A DNA stretch of 64,000 nt, from NCBI GenBank assembly GCA_023333565.1, contig JAJKFH010004158.1, positions 806,001-870,000 on the forward strand, read 5' to 3'. A program made the position numbers and the translations under genes. Every line of letters starts with the position of its first letter. The first letter of the stretch is position 1. Under the pieces are notes generated by a model. It was not told the DNA's origin and made no database searches. It was given only the letters and a program-made list of their open reading frames with translations. Of this stretch, positions 41,292 to 52,009 are shown piece by piece. The DNA comes from Puffinus mauretanicus (taxonomy: Eukaryota > Chordata > Aves > Procellariiformes > Procellariidae).

Positions 41292-41296
41292 ATCAG
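41292..41296. repeat. Target-site duplication, left copy
   Basis: ATCAG abuts the 5' end of the solo LTR and is repeated exactly at 41894-41898. Confidence 0.75.
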
Positions 41297-41893
41297 CATG
41301 CTGGTTTTGGCTGGGATAGAGTTAATTTTCTTCACAGCAGCTGGTATGGTGCTATGTTTTGGATGTGTGCTGGAAACAGGGTTGATAACACAGGGACGTT
41401 TTCGTTACTGCTGAGCAGGGCTTACACAGAGTCAAGGCCTTTTCTGATCCTCACCCCACCCCACCGGCGAGGAGGCTGGGGGTGCACAAGAAGTCGGGAG
41501 GGGACACAGCTGGGACAGCTGACCCCAACTGACCAAAGGGGTATCCCACACCATATGTCCTCATGCTCAGCATATAAAGCTGGGGGAAGAAGGAGGAAGG
41601 GGGGGACATTCAGAGTGATGGCATTTGTCTTCCCATGTAACCATTATGCGTGATGGAGCCCTGCTTTCCTGGAGATGGCTGCACCCCTGCCTGCCGACGG
41701 GAAGCAGTGAATGAATTCCTCGTTTTGCTTTGCTTGCATGCGTGGCTTTTGCTTTACCTATGAAACTGTCTTTATCTCAACCCAGGAGTTTCCTCCCTTT
41801 TACCCTTCCGATTCTCTCCCCCATCCCACTGGGGGGGGCAGCGAGCGAGCGGCTGTGTGGGGCTTAGTTGCCGGCTGGGGTTAAACCACAACA
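41297..41893 (+). mobile_element. Solo LTR of an avian endogenous retrovirus
   Basis: This 597-bp element matches, from memory, a solo LTR family common in bird genomes and usually assigned to ERV-L-like elements; I do not give a database name because I cannot check it. It has the family's opening CTGGTTTTGGCTGGGATAG-type stretch, a TATAAA box at 41573-41578, a U5 part with CTTTATCTCAACCCA, a run of G, and a GGGGTTAAACCACA end closing on ACA. A direct repeat ATCAG lies immediately outside both ends, as expected for retroviral integration. The first bases read CAT where TGT is expected. The probable poly(A) signal site reads ATGAAA at 41760-41765, which would be a one-base decay. No internal retroviral genes are present. 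The plus orientation is antisense to MACROD2. Confidence 0.88.
41573..41578 (+). promoter_or_regulatory. TATA box of the solo LTR
   Basis: TATAAA inside CATATAAAGC sits at the expected place in the LTR U3 region. It is intact in sequence; whether the LTR still drives antisense transcription in the MACROD2 intron cannot be told from sequence. Confidence 0.6.
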
Positions 41894-41898
41894 ATCAG
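41894..41898. repeat. Target-site duplication, right copy
   Basis: ATCAG directly follows the ACA end of the solo LTR and equals the left copy. The five-base length fits the ERV-L assignment. Confidence 0.75.
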
Positions 41899-42839
41899 TT
41901 ATTTCAATGGAAGATACATTGCAATTGCACTTTCCTGGTTGTTGTTCTACTGGGGTGCGTAATAAATGCTGTGAGATATCGTGCAAGAGAAAGAACAATA
42001 CTTTGAACTAAATGTGCTGTTAAATTAAAGTCTTTTCTTGAGCAGTGAAAAAGTCCTGAGGCTTTTCACGTCAGTGACATAAGGTTAGGCAGACACTGAG
42101 CATTTTTTATTTTTCATCCTTTTGACAAAGATAGCATGGTACTGAAGTAAAAGCAAGTAACAATTTCTAACATGTTCAAAGATACCCGCTACAAAAAAAC
42201 CAAACATGACCCTCTCCCCACCGCCCCCAAAAACGTAAGGGGTCCAGTATTTAAAGGTGACACAATTCTTTTGTGATACCATTATGGGAAATCGGGTGGC
42301 AGTATCTCAAACCTTGCCAAATTATCCCGAGAAAGAAACACTCTGAACTGTTCAAAGAGCTTAATGTGCATTTTTAAGTGAATCCCAGTGTACAACTTCC
42401 TAAAGGATGGGATCCAATTCTATTTTGTGCTCTGAAGAATTCTATTAAACCTTCAGAGCACTTTGTGAAATGTGAAAATACAGTTTGCTAAAGAGATAGC
42501 CTAGGTGGTCGGCAGTAAATTAACCCAGTACTGCTGACTGTGGCCATTCTTGTGAGTTTGCTCCAAGGGATTTCTACGCTTTACAGTATAACACCATTTA
42601 CCAGGTTCTAAACTCAATTTGCCCTCTGGCTGCCAGTCAGCAGACCTTGGTGTAAAACATGGCCAGAAATTAGCTTGCCTAAGACTTGCATTTCAAGACC
42701 AGAACAGTGCTGTGTGTTACATACATCTAAGCACAACCCATTACTTACAATACTGTTGTTTTTCCCTAGTGGACTTTATGTAGTTAAGTTTTAGGCTGCT
42801 AGACTATGATGGCAGCTGCCCTGCCTAGCTGGTGTTGCG

Positions 42840-43080
42840 TAAATTACAATAGATCTCTCTCTGTGTTGCTTTGTAACAATTAACCTCAGAAAGGAGCTAA
42901 CTCCATTTGCATGGTAATGAGACATTCATCTGAGCGACATCGGAGTTAAGCATGCTAATAAGTTTTTATGCAAACACCTGAGGGGTCAAGCACAACAATG
43001 GACTTGGATAAGAAAACCTTTTATTAAATGCAAATCACTTTTCTTGTAAATACTATGACAGAGGACTTCGCAGGACTAAC
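42840..43080. promoter_or_regulatory. Candidate conserved non-coding element
   Basis: This AT-rich stretch packs an octamer ATTTGCAT (42905-42912), a second octamer-like ATGCAAAC (42968-42975), a SOX-type ACAACAATGG (42992-43001) and TAAT homeodomain cores within about 150 bp. It has no repeat signature. Such clustering is typical of neural enhancers, but conservation cannot be measured here, so this is an inference only. Confidence 0.25.
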
Positions 43081-46000
43081 ACAGCTTGCAAGAATGGAGT
43101 CATTTAGGTTATATTTTCAGGCCCCCAGGCTGACTAAGGAATGTAGCCACTGATTTATTTATATTTTGAATTAATATCAGCATGGATAAAATCTTCATTA
43201 CAGCATCAAAGGAGGGAAGTACTACAGGAAGGTAGAGAGGAGAAAACAACAATATTGCCTTATCTTTCACAAATTTGTCACAGTTTCCTGGGATGCAGGA
43301 AGGCAGATAAGACACTGCTGCTGCAGAGCACAACAGAAGACTTACAAATTTGTCAGGTTTCCATCTTATTCCCCTATCTGGTTTTGCCAAGTGTATTTTT
43401 ATGTAGGCAAATTTCCTAGTGAGCAGGTATCATTTTGGTCTCTATCTTGCACTAAAACTTCTTGAATTCATTCAATCAATTCACATTCTACACTCAAAGA
43501 GTTTGAGATCTTAGGACAATCAGTACCGAACATTACCAATGGGATAACTGGCTGCCAAACATCTTTGGGACTAAAGGAGCAGAACCTGGACAGGATTTCT
43601 CAAACACAAGGAAGGTTGCACAAGAAGGAATGAGGGGAAGAAGCTGACTTCGATTCATTTAACTCTGGCAGAGCCAAGTGCAGGAGGCCTCTTTTGTTCA
43701 GGAGAGGCTGTTAGCAGGACACACTGACTCATTTTGACAGCGCAGCCACTGCCAGGGGAGTGGTTCTGGTTAGCGATAACAGGAGTGAAACATGGGCAGC
43801 CCTCTGAAAAGCTGGCCTCGTGGCAAGTCATTAGAGGTTTTGCTCCTGGACTAGAACATGTGAACTTAAATATCTAGACCCTCAAAACATATCTTGACTG
43901 AAATCTAGTACTCCACTTCCTTCAAAAATTAACAAAAAGCTCTTGGGGATTGGCTCTGAATTGTCATATTGACTAATATGTAATAACTGCAGCAAATGCA
44001 TCACATGTATGTCTTCAAGTGCATCAAACAGCATGAGATCTCAACGTGGTGAATTTGGGATGCAGGGTGTTAGGAAACATTTAATATAACAACTATTAGC
44101 TATACCAGTCCAAATTCAAAAAAACAGCTGTGATGTAAGCTCAGTAGGATAATTTTAACAATTGTTTTGTAGTCAGGACAGCCTGGGCTCCTTTCAGTGT
44201 CCAAACATTGTAAACTACAGCTACTTACTTAAAAAGAATTCACATTACATCGGAGTTTGTGGGGAGCAAGACAGGAGGTTTAGAGCTAGGCAGCCGAGAA
44301 GGCCAAGAATTAGAAGAGGATTTGTTACAGAGAGTGAGAAAGGAGGAATCATGCATATTCAGTGTTCATAGTTTAAACTAATCTGTGTGGACCATAAATA
44401 CAGTGGCATTTTGCAAACGCAGGTCAAAACACATTAAAAATTATTACAACTCAGTTAAGAGTCACGAACATACATGACAAACACCGTCACTTCAATCACT
44501 ATCTGCTATGAGCCTCACATCTTCTTCCAAAACAGACCCGGAACTTTCCAAGGTCAAGGGGAAGAACTCACCTGAAGTCTATGGAGGGAACCAGAAAAAC
44601 ATTGAAGCAACACACTAACTAAAAGAAAGAGGGAAAGGCGACACGCAGGGCATACGAGAGTTTCCAGGCCAGAAGCAGAAAAAGGAGACAAAAGGGAAGA
44701 CTGAAAGTGTATTGAAAATGAACGTTGTCTTACAGCTGGAGAAGCAATGGCTGAACCATAGAGCAAAATACTTCAGAAAATAGTTTTCATTGAGAAAACT
44801 TGTACACTTTTGATAGGCAGTCCACCAAATGAAGTCAGGTTTCTTGTAATACCACTAAAGAAAAGAAATTGAGGGGTGTATATACAATACGTACTCAGCT
44901 TTTGAGTGAAAAAAGCATACTTCTGGAGCAAAAAAAAAATTTTAGCCTATTTTTTAAATTATGTGGTAAAAATGCAACTAAGAGAAATTATAAGATGGCA
45001 AAGCAGCGCAAACATAGAGGTTCTAGCCTTACACTTAAGGGTTAAAATCACACACTAACAAACTAGATTCCCAAAAATATAAGCCTAGAGCTGGGCTGAT
45101 GACACTTAGGCACCTATAGTGTTAACGAAGGCGGTCCATCCAAACCTCCTGCTTCACTGCTCAGATCTCTCCAGTCACAGGAAGCTACCAAGTGCTCAGT
45201 GCTACAAAGAACCAGTGCCCAAACATGTGCGCACTCCTTAGTGTATCTTCAGGTTTGAAAACCTCAACTTACCATTCAAATCTCAACATAGTATCTCCTT
45301 TCAATAAAAAACAAACCAAACCACATAAAACTGCTAAATTCATACCATCACGTAACAGATTCTTGCGACAGAAAGGCCCCCTGAATAAACTGCGAGAGGA
45401 AAAATACTACTAGTTATGTCCCTGTACTGTGCTTCTCCACTGGATGCTTTGTTAAATACTGAACAGACAAAAATACTGAACAACTCTAGCTGTCTGAAAT
45501 CTGCTGGCTGTCATCATGAGGAAACAGGCATCTCTTCCGTTTAAGACATTATGATTATTTCATTTGTTCTGTCACTTCTTTGTTGCATTTCTCCAATTCA
45601 ACACTAGGAACTATCAGCCTGCTATAAGAACTCAAACCAGAGAAAGACAAAAACTAGAAAGGGGAGATATGAAGATCATTCTGTTGAAAGTATTTTTTTG
45701 TCTTGTAAAAATAATCACCATCATGTTGTCACTGGAAGAAGACCAGTCCTGTTAAAAATTCACAGTTGTATCACATATTTCATGAGCGTTCCAGGGAAAA
45801 TGAACAGTTCACTGCAAGCAAACCAAAAATGAATGAAAACAGAAAATACTATCATACAGCTCTTTACTGTAAAGTGACACCTGGAACACCACTGACCTTT
45901 GGTGGCTGTTTCCACTGACAACTGTTATATACATTTCCTTTCCGAGAATCTCTTCATTATTACACGACAACTCTGACGCTCAGAAACAGCTTAGGAAGAG

Positions 46001-46253
46001 AATAGTCTTTTACTTTGCCAGGAAAGATTACAATGCACGGGAAACGCACAGCATGGTTTCAAACAAAGGTATTTCCCTTCAACTCCAGAGTAGCTTTTAA
46101 ACATAACAATCTTCTGGCTATATTGTCCTGACCTGATTCCATTGGTCTTAAGACTAAATAATAAATAAGACTTCGAGGCTCAAGCCTATGTTTACTCTTT
46201 CCACAGTTTTGGAGTCAAAGACCATAGTCTTAAACAGAAATTTGTATTTTATT
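43081..46253. other. Plain intron, nothing recognised
   Basis: AT-rich; open frames stay below 95 residues and show no domain. Confidence 0.5.
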
Positions 46254-46259
46254 CCATAC
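46254..46259 (-). other. MACROD2: 5' splice site of the MACROD2 exon
   Basis: The minus strand reads GAG then GTATGG. GT is the invariant donor dinucleotide and the exon ends on a complete Glu codon, so the next exon should start in phase 0 with the Val-Asp segment of the macro domain. Confidence 0.85.
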
Positions 46260-46333
46260 CTCATTGTGATTCTTGCTTAACCATTCCTTAATAGTGTTAA
46301 GGGCAATGACAGCAGCAGGCTCATTTGGAAAAC
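46260..46333 (-). CDS. MACROD2: MACROD2 internal coding exon (end of macro domain)
   Basis: This 74-bp exon is read on the minus strand. It starts with the last two bases of a Gly codon split by a phase-1 intron and then encodes 24 residues, FPNEPAAVIALNTIKEWL followed by SKNHNE, ending in phase 0 on GAG. The upstream intron ends in a pyrimidine-rich tract and TCTTTAG, and the downstream intron starts GTATGG, so both sites are canonical. The peptide matches the segment of MACROD2 just after the GIYG substrate loop; from memory it differs from human at about two residues (Ala to Ser, His to Asn). MACROD2 removes mono-ADP-ribose from acidic residues of proteins in nucleus and cytoplasm. FP closes the ADP-ribose-binding loop and the rest forms the following helix. 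The paralogue MACROD1 has a different sequence here, so it is unlikely. The other two frames contain stops. The identification is from recall of the family, not a search. Confidence 0.93.
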
Positions 46334-46356
46334 CTAAAGACAGAAGAAATGAGAGA
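46334..46356 (-). other. MACROD2: 3' splice site of the MACROD2 exon
   Basis: Read on the minus strand, the intron ends in a tract dominated by T and C and then TCTGTCTTTAG directly before the exon. The AG dinucleotide is CT at 46334-46335 on the plus strand. The tract is uninterrupted by another AG close to the site, which fixes the exon start and gives the phase-1 Gly junction expected for this family. Confidence 0.88.
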
Positions 46357-46546
46357 TAAATAAAAGGCACACATTCTTCCATACATACAAGAAAACAAAA
46401 ATCTGGATTTTTTTTTCCGGACTATTTTGGGATTACAGTTGGTCAACTCCCTTCTTCACAGATTCGTACAAAGATTTTAGGTAACATCAATTAGTTTTTT
46501 TCCCAGCTAAACAAATTGAAAATAGGGCCAGTGATGTTTTATTGGA

Positions 46547-46565
46547 TTTTTTTTTTTTTTTTTTT
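46547..46565. repeat. T19 homopolymer near the MACROD2 exon
   Basis: Nineteen T residues lie about 215 bp upstream of the exon in transcript orientation, where they read as A19. Too far away to be the polypyrimidine tract. Confidence 0.95.
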
Positions 46566-49500
46566 GAACTCTAGTTAGGAAAGCTCCACAGCTAAAGAGA
46601 AGTAGAAACAATAGAGGGCTATACACGTGTCATACTAGGCAGGCAACAATATAACACATATATCACAATAACAAATACTAGGCTTACATTCCATGGCTTG
46701 CAAGAAAAACTCAGACATTTCTTAAGGCATGAGGGCTTTCTTAAGGCTTTTTTTCTTTAATCCATCTGTCAGCAAAACAATACAACACTGTGACCCCAAT
46801 GCCATAGGCCTTATAAGGATAGAAATGTTTGAGTCAGAAATCTCTTAATTTATAACCTAAAACATAACTAATAACTTTGGAAATTAAGAAAGTCATGAAG
46901 CATAAGCATATGAATTTAAGGCCTGATGTTGCATGATATATTAGCAATAGTAACTCCCCCCAGCACTAAACAATATCAGATATCTTTCCAGGGATACAGA
47001 CTTTTTGCTTTGATGGTCTCTATCTATCAAATCTAAAGATGCTTTCATTACTTAGGCAGCCTTAATTTAATTTTCCTTTAAATTCCTAACTTGAGGGCAG
47101 CAAATCATTTTTGTGAGGATTTAAAAATAAAAACCCATAAGCTGTATGAATAGCTCTCAGTAGGTTAGATTAATGGAACAATCTTTGAAGAGGTGGAGCT
47201 GCAGGCACAGTGTACAAGCAAGCAACGGGGCTAGACAGAAACAGTCATGAAATTTGGCATACAGCTGCATACATATAGCCTTTTTTACATCATACATCAC
47301 CCTCGCACCATAAACTAAAATGCAGACACTGCAAAAATTAGTAGATGTGTCCAGCTTTTTGACTTGGCACATTATCCTCCAAACTCGTATCTTCTTTAAC
47401 CCTTTTTCAGAACTTGTGCACTGCTAGATAAAACAAACAAATCCACACACAAAAAACCCCCCCAAACCCCACAAAATCCCTCCACCCTCTTTGAGTCACA
47501 TCCCCAAAGCATTACTCCCTGTAACTGAACTCTGCAAGGATTTTGTCCAGCAGTATGCATACTGTTTCAAAGCGATAGATGAAAACTATCCAGCAAGAGT
47601 AGCAAGTAAAATAGTCAATGTTTGAGTAATACTGACATTTAGCATGTGCTTCCTTTGCTCACACTTCTCAATAAAGCATATTTTAAAATTTTTTGAAACC
47701 TTTTTTCCCAGGTCCAAGATGGAAAATTAGCTAAGATCCTACAAGTATTACTGTGGACACTTCCACTGCCGCTGGGAATGTCATTCTTATGACATTTAAT
47801 AATGCTGCTAATATCATCACGGCATAGGTCTTATGAAACAACTAACAAACGCTAACGAAACCCAAAGCAGAGACTTCCAACAGCCCCATTTTCATCATAT
47901 AAAATAACAGACCTTTAAGCAGACCGTCTGCTTAAATTAGCAATATCCTATCTAACAAACCAGGACTTTGTAATATCGAAATTCTGTACCGAGTGTGGTA
48001 GATCTGCCTGGCCATACAATGAACGCCACGCAGAGGGAGAAATGCGTATTTCAGACAACTGATATACCATTGTTTATGCACTGAATGGTTTATTTTCAGA
48101 ACAATTCTCCCTCCAGCAAGATTCGCTTTTCAGGCTTGTTTTTCACTCCCTTGCAACAGGGTATTTGCCCAAAACTGTGATAAAGCACTGGCGATTTTAT
48201 AGAATCTCTCCACATATTGTACATTATTTAGAAAACTGCTGCCATACTAACCGATCTTAAATAGAACCTTATCTAGAAAACTTGTGTTCGATTATTCCTA
48301 AGCAACCACAATGTAAAGGAAATAGTTCAGCAACCAAAATAACAAGTCTTGAATTCTGTGTATGAATTCAGAAAATATCTTGAAATCCATAGAAACCTTT
48401 TATGACCAGTTATCAAAGAAAAAAATCTAATTAGTATTTTACACACATTTCTGGTAATTTTAATGAAAGGATTGACCTTATTGACTTTATGCAGAAGCAG
48501 GATGGAATTTAGCCTCCTGTTCCATACCATGCACCAGCACAAAAGGCCCTGTGTCTCTGATTCTCAAACAGAAAAACATTTTGTTTTATAGGAGTGGGTT
48601 AAAGGGAGATAAAGTGAGATGGGATCTTTTTAAACATGTTTTTGCGTTGTTTTTATCTCTAAGCTACATTTGTCTGCCATAATGTTTCTGGTCTGCTCCC
48701 ATACATGCACCCATCCCCCTTCCCAACTTTCCTTTCAGGGAAAAAGCAATCTCAGTGAGCACGTGGGAATCAAATTACTTGAGAGAAATGAGCTCGAGGA
48801 GCCTCACAGTTAACCGACTGCTGGAGCAGCAGCTCAGGCAATTCTGGCTAAAGGCTCAATTTCACAAAAGATAAAACAGGTAAAGTAATAAGAGTGACAC
48901 TGGCCCATGTTACTGCAGTGAGCGCTCCTCCAGAATACTGAAAAGGACAAGGGCACAAAAAGGCAAAGAAGCATTAGCCGTAAGGTACAGGCAAGCGGTG
49001 CCTCCGTAGGACTTCACCGGGTTTATTTGGCTGGAGAAAAAGGGAGGGTTGGCAGGCTGTATGTCGTGGATAGGTGTGGGGTGAAGCGCGTACCTACCCA
49101 CACAGGCCTCTAACTCGGGCTGGGCTTCCTACATCCTCCAGTGGCAAAGCCGACATTTTGGCAACAAATCCCCCTACGTCACAGAAACGGCGCAGGCTAC
49201 CTTCGGTTCCTCAAGAGCTGCTTCAGCAAGCGGGAATTTTACTACAGCCCTCTGCATTTTGCAGTGCCCGCTAATCACATCTCGCCATCTGTTACCAGGA
49301 TCTACTCCCAACCCTTCAAGTACAGCAAATCCTAGAAGCGAGCAGCTGCCATCTCTTGCCACCCTCTCAGTTGAGGAGCCTTCCTTTCAAGTACAGTTTT
49401 ATTCATTACAGCTGACGCCACGGTGGGTGCAAGCCTGACAAGTCAGTAGGAACGAGGGTGTGCAGAAAGTCCTGCATGGTTTGACAGACATGGTGGGTGA

Positions 49501-50482
49501 AGGAGAGACCCCATGTGGGCTGGGCTGACCTTTACTTGCTTGTTCAACACTACCGGCTCTGGAAAGTATGTCAGTGTTGACCACCTCCACGTGCCTGTCC
49601 CTCTGGCCGCACGGGAAAAGGCTGTATCGCAGCTGTGTCTCCAGAAACACCCCTTACTCCAAAATCTTTACAATTTGCTTGGAAACTGTCACGAAAGCTC
49701 TCCTGTCTTTGCCCAGTTGCTTCACAGCTAAAACGTCCCTCTAGACAGGACAGCTGCCTTTGTATACGCCTTTAGAAAAGTGGCTGCCAGCTTTAACACT
49801 GACTTAGGTACCAGCATCAGTCAAACTACAGCCGAACTTAGAAACTTCCTCTCCTCCTCTTTGCATGTTGTTAATAGATGTATATACTACTACATTCACT
49901 CCCTAAGAGGAATGACTATGCCTTCATACTCCCCACTACGAAACCCCCATCCTACTACCATCACATTAAATATACCTCATCTGAACTCTACTGCTTTTGG
50001 TATGTCCTTGCACAGATATTACCCACGGTGACAGCCTATGAAAGCCTTTAAAGGTCTTCAAACTTACGAGCTTCTGCACCTCTTTCCAGGAGTTTACCAC
50101 CTTATTCCTGGAAATTGTAACACTGACTTGAGAAATGGCTGATGAAACATGCCGTACGCTGTGCAAGTTGTCACAGTCATCATGGTCATAATTTTCCAGA
50201 GAAGGCATGATAAGATCTGGCAGAATTATTTTGAAATATCCAATATTGAATAAACATGCTGTTTTGGAGGAGGAGAGTGTGGAGGAGAACTGAGAAAGAT
50301 AGTAACTGTAGAGATACACATTGAAGTTCCCCTTACATTTTGTATTTATCCCCTGGAAAGCAACTGGTAAGAACGTAAGTCCCCCTGTTTCATCAATGTA
50401 TGGAAAATATGTGATGAATTCCCTGTTGTTAGACCCTCTAGTGTAAACGCTCAGCCTTTTGTGCTTGGGGGATTTAGCGGAG
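46566..50482. other. Plain intron, nothing recognised
   Basis: 48900-49700 is somewhat GC-richer with scattered CpG; I could not match it to an LTR or gene. Confidence 0.5.
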
Positions 50483-50508
50483 AAACATTCACATTATTGT
50501 GAATGTTT
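50483..50508. repeat. Perfect 11-bp inverted repeat with 4-base loop
   Basis: AAACATTCACA, then TTAT, then TGTGAATGTTT forms a perfect hairpin. It may be a chance palindrome, a paired factor-binding site or the end of a small DNA transposon. No second copy was found to support a transposon. Confidence 0.85.
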
Positions 50509-51480
50509 GTTACTGTATGCCTAATTTGTCTGTGCAGTATCTGAAAAACGTATACTAGGAGTTCTTCAGTGAATAACAGTGCAACAAGGATTTTGTGAGA
50601 TAAAATTAATAGAAATCTATTTAAGGGACTCCCAACTTGTATGGAGATGCTGGTAGCTTTATCGGTCTCTTTTACTGTGCTCAATCCAATGCTGCATCTT
50701 ATTAAAAATGTCTAGCTTATTATCAGGTAATGCCACCTCCCCATGAAAAGCCCATTAACAAAACATAAGTACTAAATAATCAACCCTTAATATGATGTAG
50801 CTGAAGATGATAGCAGATTGTATCAGTCAGGTTAGAATACTAACAAGCAAATGTCAATCCAGAAAATCACTTCAGGAGCTGCAGGATTAAGTGTTATACC
50901 AGTTTAACTGAGATGCCTAATGTTTTCCGTAAATCAACTCATCCTGGTAAAAAAGGGTCTGCATCTTTTTCTGTTAGCACAGCCTAAATGCTAGACAGGT
51001 TTTTATTCATTTAAAATATTCTCCCTTCTCTATGGTTTCTGAAAGGCTCATCACAATCTTAATATTCTTATTTGCCAGTTTTAATGGTTTCATTTTGAAG
51101 CAAATCATGAAAAGAACCAAATGCACATCAACAAATACTCATTATGTGTTTCTCGTACTTTCTCAGAAAAATATCTACGCTGGCATGTTTGCGCATATAT
51201 CAAGTTGACAGACTGTTCCCATGTTCTAAAATCAAACCCGAGTCCCATTGTTTAATCAACATGACTGTCAAAATGTAATAACTTCCATTTATTTAGTTTA
51301 TGTATTTGTCAATGCTGTTTAATAATATATGAAGGATGCTCTTCAAATAGCAGGCTCAACAGTCACATTTTGACACTGTGGAAGTGTACCAAAGCCCCCT
51401 CTGCAGTGAGCGTGACAGGGATTTCCACCACGCACCAAGTATTTGCTATGTGGGACTCATCAGCGCCAGATGGTGTGGAA

Positions 51481-51519
51481 AATAAAGACTTTTCCCAGGT
51501 TTGTTTTAAAAAAAAAAAA
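51481..51519 (+). other. AATAAA followed by an A12 tract (retrocopy-like 3' end)
   Basis: AATAAA at 51481-51486 is followed 21 bases later by twelve A residues (51508-51519), which is the geometry of a polyadenylated transcript copied back into DNA. The preceding 130 bases (from about 51350) have a mixed, somewhat GC-richer composition. I recognise no parent gene and no flanking duplication. Processed copies are rare in birds, so chance is a real alternative. Confidence 0.3.
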
Positions 51520-51987
51520 GGCACTATGCATTTATTCCATACATGTTCTGAAACCCAGTATTATTATCAGGGCTAAGCATGCTTTCCGAATCACAACAGA
51601 TGTGTGAATAACGGAGCTTCATTATGGTCATGTAGGTTAAGGCTAGCTATTGACAACACACTCATCATAACACTTCATTCTTATCACTTTATGACAATAA
51701 AAGGAAACAAATCAGACGCACAGCCCAGCATGCCTGAGGTGGGGTTACTCAATATATTCACTTGTCCTTCAGCTGTGAAACTAGAAGTACAATCTTGCAA
51801 CTGATCCCATATGATCATCTTGTCAAAGATATATTTTAGTAGTCAAAATGAAATCACTCGTGCTAGGTTGATTCCCATTACCATGGTAAATCTGGCCTCT
51901 TTAGAAACAGAGATGGTAGTATTTAGTATTCTACCAACAAGCTCCGGTTGTTGCTATTTTTGAGCTTTTTTTACTCCTCTGCCTGCA

Positions 51988-52009
51988 CCCCCCCCCCTTT
52001 TTTTTTTTT
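51988..52009. repeat. C10-T12 homopolymer junction
   Basis: Ten C residues pass directly into twelve T residues. This pyrimidine-only tract is 22 bp long. Confidence 0.95.

Larger units (their letters stand above)
1..46259 (-). other. MACROD2: MACROD2 intron downstream of the exon, partial
   Basis: In transcript order this is the first 46.3 kb of the intron that follows the exon. The next expected segment (a Val-Asp-Arg start, then Lys-rich and Met-Asn-Glu-Phe-Phe) was looked for by eye on the minus strand and not seen, so the interval is treated as intron. A short or diverged alternative exon could be missed. It carries the solo LTR, the CR1 pieces and the L2-like tail listed separately. 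Confidence 0.75.
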
